From positions 26,996,367 through 27,060,366 of the forward strand of contig NC_092525.1 in NCBI RefSeq assembly GCF_037038585.1: DNA of 64,000 bases, in the 5' to 3' direction. Under the pieces are notes generated by a model. The model was not told the DNA's origin, ran no database searches, and saw nothing but the letters and a program-made list of their open reading frames with translations. Numbering within the stretch: position 1 is the stretch's first letter; each line of letters opens with the position of its first letter. Of the stretch, positions 38,766 through 49,092 are shown in pieces. The DNA comes from Patagioenas fasciata. Lineage: Eukaryota > Chordata > Aves > Columbiformes > Columbidae. The position numbers were made by a program, and so were the translations under genes.

Positions 38766-40760
38766 ACATTGAACTTTTAAGTGCTTGTTAAAGAAAGCAA
38801 ACTTTTAGTATTCAGTCATTTTGTTAATAGTTTTATTGTTTCCATGAAAATATCCATTTAAATGTAACACTAATAGAGTTGTACTTTTTATTCCTAGTTG
38901 TCCCTTTAGACAAATAAATCTTTGATAGCAGGGAAATATCTGTTATGTTAGTCCGAAGGAATTTATTAGATTAATTAATATTTTCAAATTAATTAAAAAT
39001 GTAGGCAGATCTGATGTGGAAAAGACCCATATTTTTGTTCATGATTTTAAATGTTTTTTTCCATGTGAATCGCATGCATCTCAGAAATCTTTCAGAGGCA
39101 TCATGGGAAGCATACTCTGGCTATGATCCAGAATACTGGTTGATGACAGGTTTCGTAATGTATACAATAAAAACTGATTATGTTTGATTCCCTTTCCTAA
39201 CAGGACTTTTTTCCTTTTGTTTGTGGAGCTCAGTTAATTAAACAACATTATACCCATAAAATATGGAAGGGTAGTGTGCATTCCCGGAGTATGTAAAATT
39301 GCTTGCTTCAGAGTGAGATCGTTTATCCCCTTGTGATATAATTCTCATTAGGGGATTGGTAATTGGTTTGAACACCCTTCAATCACCCTCTGCTTGAAAG
39401 CAGAGCACGTTTCTGAGCTGCTGCAGGGCTGTGATCCTGGTTCCCTTCCCGCTCGGTTCTCCCGTCAGCAGCTTCCTCCTCTCTGTGCTGCTCCAAAGAA
39501 GTCGCGGGTTACCTGCCTACATCAGAAGTTCTGCTTCAAAAAGCATGAGTGCCATCAATATTCCTGCCTTTGTGGTTTCTTTTTAAATATATGGAATGAT
39601 GAAGGCTAATTAGTAAGTATGTGACTCGGCAAAAAAAATGGTGTGACCTTGATGCATATGCATTGATATGGAAAATTTAATCTGTGTTCAGTTCTGATAA
39701 TGACATAGAAGTCTGGAGAGTAAGATGTCCATGACAAGGCCATTTCTCAAATTTAGGTAAAGCCAAGTACATGGGGGATGGGGAGATAACCTATGATCCT
39801 CTGTCCTCTAGTGGTTTTTCTTTTTCCTGAAAATAATAGTAGGAAGTTTTATGTGGTTTTAGGTCATTTTGAAAGATGAGAATAACTTCTAAAATCCAAA
39901 GCGCATTAGAGTATTAATATGGTAAACAAAAATATATCAAAGAGAACATTATTATCAGAGCAGTGCCATAAAATTATCTGTATTTGCAAAAATTCTGTAA
40001 TGTTTATTTTCACTTACATTATATTTTGCATTTCATGTAAGAACTAGCAAGATAAAATGTTTAGTTTATAACATATCTTTAATGTGAGCATTCTTGAATC
40101 AACTGTTGAAAGACTTGTATAGTCTAACTCTAATCCCATAAATGGACCCAGTGGAATAAAACATTTCCATAAAAATGGTACATGCATTTGTGCTGTTTTT
40201 CATATGAGTTGTGAAGCTAAAACACAATCAGAGCCCTGTTCTGTTGGCCAATGTACAAATGCATTTTCAAAATAGCAAAATCATGCTACAGCTGCGATAT
40301 AATGGAAAAAATATGTAATTAAGGCCTTCTCTTTTATACACTGAATTTTAGATAGTAATATCCTAGGTACATGTAACATTACTTACCTCAGTGTGGGATT
40401 CGGCTGCATAAACGTTGTCATCGAAGGTATTCTGTACTAGGGGGTTGTGTTAGCTCAAATCCCAGCACGAGCAAAACCTGAGGCTCAGGTTGACCCATAG
40501 ATGTCTCTTCTGACAGAAAAGTTATTGCGAATTACGGTTTTTTAAAAAGGGCTATTAGGAAGTTAGGCATCCTTCGTGTTGAAGTAAATGAGGATAAAAT
40601 TATTTGGATGAGTCAAAATATCAGTTGTCCATTAAAATGTCAGTGAATACAGTGATAAAATGGAATCTGCTGCTAGAAAATAAGTCTAGAGTATTAAATA
40701 TTCAGTCAACTCTATTTTGAAGTATTTAAGGAATTCCTGATCTTTTTGTTTTCCATGCAG

Positions 40761-40796
40761 GAAGACAGCAACAGACTTTCAGCACATTCAGATTAT
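40761..40796 (+). other. CAMSAP2: candidate unlisted 36-nt alternative exon
   Basis: A strong-looking acceptor (a T-rich tract, TTTTTGTTTTCCATGCAG, ending at 40760) is followed by 12 open codons, EDSNRLSAHSDY, and a GTAACT donor at 40797. The segment is phase 0 on both sides and would insert between GGQK and SPSKWFWKLVP without breaking the frame. The donor is weak: T at the last exon position and C at intron position 5. If the donor is ignored, the frame reads VTPGFL and stops at 40816-40818. I cannot recall this peptide in a known CAMSAP2 isoform. It could equally be a decoy site. Confidence 0.35.
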
Positions 40797-41370
40797 GTAA
40801 CTCCAGGTTTTCTTTGAGAAATGCTGGTCTATTCAACTGATGGCTAATTTACTACTCTGAAATAACAGCTTTTTTTTTTTTGTCATATGCTTCACAGTAT
40901 TTCCTAAGTTTCCACTTAGTTTTGCTGAAGCTAATGGTGATTGCACCATAGAGTTCACTGATATTTAGAAATACATCAAACAATGTAACTAAAACCTGGG
41001 TTTCTGAACTGCAGATCATACTGCATGCCAGCTTTCCAGAGAAAACTGGAATCCAGATCCATTGGATGGATCAATTGCAGAGTTCCTAACAGGAATTTCT
41101 GTAAAATTATGGTGTGGCTGCTGTCAGGTATCTCCTAGTATTTATTGCAGATATCCAGATGTTTTACTGTGATTATCTCCGTGTTTCATCCGTCCATGCA
41201 TTCCTCTTTCTGTAGTGCAGAAGCAGTGACATGTCCTGTTTCTTTATGGTGTTGACCCCACCTCGTATATCTGAAAGCTGTGAAATAACTGTAGCTAAAT
41301 TCCTATACTAGATTTGGATATTGCAGAAATATGTATACAGTTTTTTTATCTGAATACTGATTAGTGTGAT

Positions 41371-41412
41371 TTTTCTTGTGGGTGTTTTTGTTGTTTGGTT
41401 GGGTTTTTTTTT
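41371..41412 (+). repeat. G/T-rich low-complexity tract
   Basis: About 40 nt of GTGTTTTTG/TTGGTTGGG-type sequence on the plus strand, the same composition as the other G/T tracts in the window. Confidence 0.75.
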
Positions 41413-43160
41413 CATGTCATGCTATGCCTGGGTTTAGTTATTAGTATCAGTACGTTTTCTTAAAGTGAAAAAAAGGTGGAGGGATCGAATTCTGCCTTTG
41501 TATTAGCCAAAGTAATATTATTACATGGTTTTCCATTTTTATGGAAAATCTACATTATAGCTATATGAAGTATAGCATTTACTATGCTTATGTTATAGTT
41601 CAAGCTTAGTTCTCAGTATCTGAATTCAGTTGTGTTATTTAATTTATTTGATATTTTTAAACCTCTAACTGCTGCTTCTATTTGTTTTTTTAAACTTAAC
41701 ATGAAGGGAAATGGGAATGTTTCATTGTGCATCTTTTCTATCTTCCATCCTTTTCAGATTGGATTTCTGGTTTGTAATTTAGGTTCTCCCATGTTACCAA
41801 CATAGTTAGCAGTTCAAAAGGCGATGACTCCATTTTAAAATTTAAGAAACTTTGCAGTCTCCCTTGTGCTCTAGCCAAACACCGTTGAATATTTAAGTTT
41901 CAGAGTTTCTAAGTTATGGTCAGGTTTTGAACCTCAACTAAATATAAATGAAGAATGCCTCTTCTGCTGATCTGGAGAGATGGCCAAACAAACATGGGAA
42001 CAGCTCGTTATAGTCATTAGGGAAAGCTTCTCTTGATTTTTGATTTCTGGCCAAGAAGCAGCAAAGTCATGTAACTCAAAGGGGAAACAAAGTTACTGTG
42101 TAGAATTTTTAATTATTTTATAATTTCCTACTGTGATAAACTCATAAATTTATCAGTTGTGAAAAGTAATTCAGCATAATCCTTAAATCTGCTGAATTAA
42201 CACCTTACTATCTTGTTACAAATCTACAGTGAACCTTTTTGCAATAAACAATAAATCTCTACATTCCTAAAAATTACAAGCATAATATACACAGATCAAT
42301 AAATGATGCAACTGTTAAGAACTACCTATTTTCTATTTCTGGATAAAAACATTATTAACAAGTTGAGATTGCCTTTTTCTTTTTTCTCCTTCACTTTCTT
42401 CTGCTGTGAGCTTCCTGTAGAAGATAAGAAAGGAAGGAGTATGTATGATTTTTAGTTCCAGGTAGTTCTCTGTGGATCTTGATCAGCCGGTGATTTGTGG
42501 TAACCTCGTCTTTTTCCGGTAGAGTCTCTGCATCTTCTTTCAGAATTGGATTTCAAGTTTTGTAGTGAATAGCTTTGATTTTCAGGCTTCCATTGAATAG
42601 TATGTGGTGAATGTATGGTTGCACTGGTTAAACCACTGATAGTCAATGTAGTCAAAGCTTTCTTAAAGTTATTTTTCCATCTGCTTTTGTGATTTGGACT
42701 GAATCAGTCTTAACATATTTAAGCCAAATCAATGCAAATCCTATGAGAGGAACAAATGTAAGAGTATTCATCTGAAGACCTGAATTGTTTAAAAGTTTTT
42801 TAGAATTAAACAGTGCAACTTTTGTGTGAAGGTAAAACACTAACACCGTAGTTCCACTTTCAATTTAATGTGTCCTAAATCCACACTGCTAGCAAAAGCT
42901 AACCTGCCAAGAAGAAAAGTTTGCAGCAGGATCAGATCCTTGATCCAATTAATGCAATTAATGCACAGCTGCATGAACACAAATGACAGTGCAAGGAAGA
43001 CAGCAGAAACAAGTATTTAATGAGGGGAATTGCTACATTTTTTTGGCACTATAGGATGAATTTATACTGAGTTAAATTTATTGTAGTAATGTGTAAAACA
43101 CTTTGTTAGGGGGATTAAACAGATCTTGAAAACTGTAAGCTCTCAACTTGAGGGACTGTT

Positions 43161-43222
43161 CTGTTCTTTTTGTTTTGTCATTGTTTTTCTTTGGTGGTTG
43201 GGTTTTTTTTGGTGGTGATTGG
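43161..43222 (+). repeat. G/T-rich low-complexity tract
   Basis: About 60 nt of TTTTG and GGTGGTTGGG units on the plus strand, nearly free of A. Transcribed as U/G-rich RNA. Confidence 0.8.
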
Positions 43223-45095
43223 CCTTTAAACATTAGGAGAAGTCAGTCAGGATTCTCTGCTCACTTGGCTTTATAGTGACAGATTTTTAATAAGTTTCAG
43301 GGTAAAAAGGGTTGATTCCTGTTGATATAAAGCACCAATGGAACAACTGTCACAAAGTGTAGTTTATAAATCTTGTAATCTGTTTGAACTTTCAACTTGA
43401 TCATCTTCTGGCTTTCAGCTTCCTGAAGTATAGTAATAGTTGTTCCAACCATAGTTTCAGCCAAGTGGATGAATAAAAATATATATATTGGATTGCTAGT
43501 TTTGAGTTCAGTTTGTGCTGTTACAGAACTAGTCTTTGAAACTGAAACCAATGTGTGCTTTTTCCCAAATAGTTCTTCAGCCTATCCTTGAATAGATATT
43601 GATGGACCTCCTGAGTCCAAGTCTTAAATACACTTTGCCTTGATAAATTCAAGAATGTTCCGATCAGTGTTAAGTAGATAGGCAGCCTAGATCTGATCTC
43701 AGTCCGTTTACCTGAAACCTTCCTTTATGATGTCGTTTAGAATTCCTGATTGCAGTTGAAAATTAAGATAATTTGTTTTCAATTTCGTGTACTTTACCAT
43801 ACATTGACTACACTTCAATGAGGTGAAGTGAAACTGAACCCTATGGCAAGTGCTTTAGTTGGGGTGGCCACACATGAATGTGCATATCATGGTTCATTTC
43901 TTTGGAGTACCTTTGGGATTCTTCACTGCAACAGTCCAGTTAAACGGAGAAGAATGTTGAGAATCGTCCTGTTACTAATGCACACCTTTCTGTGTACATT
44001 TTATGTACTTTTTTTATATTAAAGCTTTGTTTCATTACTGCAGTTTTTTTTCAGGGTTTTATAGAAGCACAGTATTTTAACAACTACATAAAATAATAAG
44101 TTTCCATAGCAGTTTTTTCCATAGTAGTTTTAAAACTACAATTTCACCATTTCCAGAAAACATTTCATTAAAAAAATTTAAAAAAAAAAAAAATCTTTCT
44201 TGCACTTCAGTAATTGTTTGTTTGTTGTGGGTTTTTTTAACTTCTACAATGAGATCAATAGAGTGGTGAAGTTTTCTGTGCATATTTATAATACTGCTAC
44301 ACTATGGTTTTTTTTCTTAATAATAGAAGTACTAGTATAAAGAAAAATTCACTGACTTTGTTGTGCTTAGGGTTAAACTTTTAGGTCAAATTTTATATTT
44401 GTAGAACTTTAAATTTATAATTTGGTGGGGTATTTTTTGATCACATATGAGTTTAGAATTTTATGTATCAATTCTGATCATTTCTCTGCCAGTAGCCAAA
44501 TCTCCATCTACATTTCAGGTCATTGCACATCATGCAGCTGATGCTAATGTGATTTGTCATTGCAAAAATATAACTGCCTGCACTTCTGGTTGTTCTGAAA
44601 ACTGTCAAATGATTGTTTAAAAATGTTGTTAAATGCTATAAACATAACTGTTTGGCTTGAAGTAACTAATGCAAACTTCACTGCAATTGGTTGTACTGTA
44701 CTACAGTGTGTTTATACCCTTTTTCATTGCTTTAGCTTCTCTGCTTCCCCATATGTGCTGCTGGAGTTCATTTTGATGCTTGTGATATCATGACTTCAAG
44801 TGTCAAATGAATTCTTCAGTCAAATTGCATATGTAGGGTACAATTAGATGTGTGAAAGCATCAAGTAAAACTGCATTGATCTGACAATCTTATCTGTTCA
44901 TGTGGGAGAATTATAACGTTGATCTACAAAGACTGTAGATGCATTTCTCCAGTGTTATTGCTGCTAATTAGCTTAATATGCAGAGGTTACAGTGCACTAA
45001 TCTTACCATTAAATTATAATTCACTGTTATACAAAACTGAGAATGTTAAAGAGACTTGCTTTGTAAAAGTAATTTATGAAATCTGATAAATTGTT

Positions 45096-45159
45096 CCTTT
45101 TTTTTTTTTTCTCCTTTGCTTTTTGCTTTTATTCTTTTTTCCTACTGCTTCCTCTGAAG
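45096..45159 (+). promoter_or_regulatory. CAMSAP2: extended pyrimidine tract and acceptor of the microexon
   Basis: About 60 nt of almost pure C and T, starting with a T12 run, lead into the acceptor CTCTGAAG at 45152-45159. A TGC trinucleotide (in CTACTGCTTCC) lies about 13 nt before the exon. Long pyrimidine tracts are typical binding sites for polypyrimidine-tract binding proteins, and UGC close to the acceptor is a known feature of SRRM4-dependent neural microexons. That this exon is regulated in this way is inferred from sequence only. Confidence 0.6.
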
Positions 45160-45192
45160 TCTCCTAGCAAATGGTTTTGGAAACTGGTTCCT
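45160..45192 (+). CDS. CAMSAP2: CAMSAP2 microexon (SPSKWFWKLVP)
   Basis: A 33-nt exon coding 11 residues, SPSKWFWKLVP, phase 0 on both sides, with donor CCT|GTAAGT at 45193. It sits between GGQK and ARYRKEQ. The same peptide occurs at this site in the longer CAMSAP2 isoform of mammals as I recall, and a related W-x-W-K-L-V-P motif is found in CAMSAP3. It is too short to be found from open frames alone and was located by reading across the junction. Skipping it leaves the frame intact, so both forms are possible. The aromatic, basic peptide directly precedes the CH domain and could alter its partner binding; this is inference. Confidence 0.93.
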
Positions 45193-48100
45193 GTAAGTTT
45201 GCCCAACTGCTTCACTTTGATCAAATAGCTTATTTTGGGAATGGCTTTGTCCATGTCATGCTGGTCTAATCATTCATTTCATTTATTTCCACACGATAAA
45301 TTTATAAAAGATTGCTCTACAAAGGTGTGCATTATACAGAAGCTTATTTTACAAGGTAATTGTGCAAAATAAACATAAGATACGGTGCTGGAGGAGGAAT
45401 TACTTCTCAAGCAGTCAGGCTCTCTATGGGTTTGTATAAGGCAGTGCTTTCCTGTATCATATAGTAATCCATCCCTGAAATGCATTCAGATTGTTTATTC
45501 TACAACAGGTTGTGCTGGGAACACCACAGTCAGCTGTTCAGGTGCATGCAGAATTGTGTACTTCTGGTTGGAATACCAAACTAATTCTGATCTGTCTTTC
45601 ATCTGAGGATTACCAAATAACGGATCTAGTAGTCACTTGGATATTTGTTGTCACAACTAGTAAAAGACTGTCCATACATTGCAAAGAGAATTAAAAAATA
45701 ACAAGGCAGTTGCACATAGGTAACAGAAATTACTTGATGTCTGGAAAATCAGAGTAAAAGTACTGTCTTCAGCAGACTAATCAGTATTCAAATTCCTAAC
45801 AGTTTATGCTGTATGGGCCATTTCTCTATAATGCTATCTATTATAGTTGTGACACAAAAAGTGCTCTTCACAGTATGGTCCTTTAATTTTGTTTTGGAAT
45901 TAAGGTAGCATAAGTAAATGGAGGGAATAATGCAAAAAAATAGACTGTCTGTGGTCAGAAATTTAAACACACTTTATTTTGTCTCATTTCTACAAAATAA
46001 GGTGGCTACTTCAAAGCAGTTTCAGAATGTTTTTGTTCTATTTTTGCCTGAAGTGTTAGCTTACTAATGATTCTCTTCCATTTCATAGAAATGATACTCA
46101 AATATAAAATATTCAATCTGTTGCAAAGCTAACTTATTTGCCTGCCGGGTGTCCATAAACACCTTGAACTAGTGGTGTTTATGTTGCTTTGAGTTTGTCA
46201 GTTCAGTAGTGATGGAGGTGAAAGCCAAGGGTTACTGGTAGTGAAGGCTCAGGCTGCTCTGACAGTTCAACCAGTCTTCTGATCTCTTCTCTTTACGAAG
46301 AGCAAGGGTTTTGGAGGGAGACAGATTTTCCTGAGTATACAGGCAGCTGAAAACTTACTTTGAGAAGTAAATTTATAATATGCTATCTACTATATGTTTA
46401 ATGCATAAGAGCATTCATTATTAATGATTAACTCAGACAGCACTTATGACAGAACAGCTGAGCTACTGTAGATTCATCTGTAGCCATCCTTATTTATATG
46501 CGAGTGTCTCTACTACACCTAGACTTGTTTAAGTGGAATAAGCTCAAAGATGCTAAATTGGGCTGGTTTAGGATCTGAGAAACAATATGCCTGTATTATC
46601 ATTTACGTTTAAATTAGCAATAGAGCTTTATTAATAAAAAGAGTTTCATCTTTTGCATTATTGCATCCATATTTATTAGCAAACATTTCAACTGATGAGA
46701 ACAATTTCTTCAAATGGAAGTTTATTAAAAATGCAGTGCGATTACCATTGCCTTCTATTTTTCGCTAGCATTTCTTTTATCTTTTCAACCAAATTGAAAC
46801 AGAATGCATGTTATACCCTAGTGAACCTAGTATATCAGGTTATATAAGTTTATTTTTCCTGAAGTAACGTGCCTGGCATACTCTACAGTGAATTAAGTCC
46901 CCTTTCTAGGTCTACTTTAATGATATGACACAGTTTCCAGCATCTGCAGGCACTATTCATAAGGCCAGTAAAGGCATCATTAAAGTGACAGACTTTTCCA
47001 CAAGGTTTACTGTGTGAGACCACTGTGTTATCAATCTCAAATGTTTTTGAACACTCCATTAAAAATATGCTATTTAAAAGAATGTATAGATTACACAGAG
47101 CTTGTTGGACCATGATGCTAGAGTCCATCTGTATACTGTATCTTCTATCATATTTCATACTTCAGTTACAATATTTCATAGGCTTAATATCAATCATTTT
47201 GAGGGACGTAGTAACATGGTATTTGAAACCTACAGGATTTTCATCATAGTGGGTCATTGCATTGCCGTAGAGGGAAAAAGGAAGAACTTTCACTGCAAGC
47301 ATAATTGGCCTATTTCATTAGAAATAGTAGGAAGTGTTACTAACACAGGGAAAAGAATATTAATAATGCATGAAACACTAACATGATTTTCTTTGGTGTT
47401 AGTGAATATTTCCCATAGCATGCAAAATCAGAATTTTCATTTTTATACAGCATACTTGGCACACAAATACCAGTACATTTCAAGTATAAAATAAAGACTA
47501 ACTCTCAGGGTTTTTTTTTTTAAATATTAATTTGTTTAAGTTCTTTGGGCCAAATACAAGCCCCTTTTTTTTCTAGAGCGGATGTGTCTACTGTTGCCAG
47601 ATTAGACTTCTTGGGCCAGTTAGAGGACACTGACATTCACTAGAAATAATCCTGTGTAATCCTTGTGAGAAATCCAGTGACAGTAAGTATAGCCTTCAGG
47701 GTTAGTCTGTGGTTCCACAGAATTTCTTGCCAGCAAAGCGAGCTTAAACGGTTCCCACCCCACCCATAAAACCTCCAGCCCTGCCCACTCACTCACTGCG
47801 GGAACAGAGGAGGAGAGAAATGTTGTAGCTGGTTAGATGCTTTGACCACGCAGCCCCAGCGGCAGCTGCTCTAGCACAGCCAAAAGGTGGGGAGTAGGAG
47901 ATGGGAGCCACCAGTTTCAGCTTTGCTGGGAAGAGAAGCATCCACAAAGCCTCCTCGGAGTCCCTACAGTTTAGTGGGTACAGATGAGTCAAAAGAGTGT
48001 AAAATCAATGGGGAAGCACTCTTGGCATCATAAGCCCTTCTGTCATATGAAAAGTAATCCTTCAGTACTGTTTTTAAAATAAGTCTTAGTAAATAATATT

Positions 48101-48950
48101 AACAAACTTCACTTTTTTCCACTTCGATTTCTTTTCCCAAGAAGAAGTGAAAAGAAACTAAGAATGATGAATACAATTTTTTTTAAGCAGGGCTCCCTCC
48201 CCCCCCCCAAAAAAAAAACCAAATAGGCACGCACACACAAAAAACCAAACATCCACACCCATGGAAAATATATTTAGTGCAGATCAATGCTATCTTGGCA
48301 TTCTGAACTAATTATATCTTTATATGCCACGTTGTTTTTCAAAATGTTTCCGTTCATAATTAGGCCACTACACGGTCATAACACGTGACCATTAATGCTT
48401 CTCTGTGTTTATGACTGCTTATAATGGCACATGCTAGTAATAAAAATGGAGGCAATCAAATGCAGATTTGCTTGTTTCTGAATTTGTCATTAAGACATTT
48501 ATATGAATGAGATTTTGGACAAGATTCTTAGGTGTATTAACTTCCCAGAGTCATTTGACTTGTCAAGAAGCTGAAGCTACACCAGCTAAGGATTTGTCTC
48601 ATTGTGTTCACACATAAATAATATTTGATTATACAACAATGAATGTTGAATGTTACTTAAGGTATATTATGTTATTTATTGCATCGTGATGCACAGAGAT
48701 CATCAAAACTTGGTAGTTTTGGAGCAAAGGTTCAATATTAGCGTTGTAGGTTCCTTTCCTCTTAGATGTTATTTGTGTCATTCAAAGTGGGGCATAAGAG
48801 GAATGGTTTTTAGAAATCTAACACTGAGAATATTCAGCTATTTATTGAATACTGCTTTTTCACTAACAGTGTAAAACCTACAGTATGAATGTATTTCTTC
48901 ATATGTTTCAGAGCCTTTGGCTCTCTAAATTTTTTCGTTCTCTATTGTAG
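45193..48950 (+). other. CAMSAP2: CAMSAP2 intron (3.8 kb)
   Basis: Phase-0 intron of 3,758 nt from GTAAGT to TATTGTAG. AT-rich with a C10A10 run at 48199-48218 and a GC-richer patch near 47740-47960 in which no gene or repeat is recognised. Short open frames of up to 94 codons have no protein features. Confidence 0.88.
48199..48218. repeat. C10 followed by A10 homopolymers
   Basis: Ten Cs directly followed by ten As, then an A/C-rich flank. Such a run is prone to length change and to sequencing error. Confidence 0.9.
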
Positions 48951-49092
48951 GCTCGTTACAGGAAGGAGCAGACGTTGCTTAAGCAGCTGCCCTGCATTCC
49001 ACTGGTGGAAAATCTGCTGAAAGATGGCACAGATGGTTGTGCTCTTGCAGCCCTGATCCACTTTTACTGTCCAGATATCGTTAAACTGGAGG
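48951..49092 (+). CDS. CAMSAP2: CAMSAP2 coding exon (CH domain, first part)
   Basis: Internal exon of 142 nt: 47 codons plus one base. The peptide begins ARYRKEQTLLKQLPCIPLVE, continues NLLKDGTDGCALAALIHFYC and ends PDIVKLE; the extra G is the first base of an Asp codon finished by the next exon. The acceptor is CTCTATTGTAG and the donor GAGG|GTATGT at 49093. The NLLKDGTDGCALAALIHFYCP segment is the hallmark start of the CAMSAP-type calponin-homology domain, with the DG-x-ALAALIH core. In the CAMSAP family this domain lies N-terminal to the coiled coils and is separate from the CKK domain that recognises microtubule minus ends. Confidence 0.97.

Larger units (their letters stand above)
38660..45159 (+). 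other. CAMSAP2: CAMSAP2 intron before the microexon (6.5 kb)
   Basis: A 6,500-nt phase-0 intron. It contains a short tandem repeat (38736-38765), a candidate unlisted in-frame exon (40761-40796), G/T-rich tracts at 41371-41412 and 43161-43222, a cluster of AATAAA hexamers at 42243-42303, and the long pyrimidine tract before the microexon. A GC-richer patch near 39390-39540 has no recognisable identity. Confidence 0.88.
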
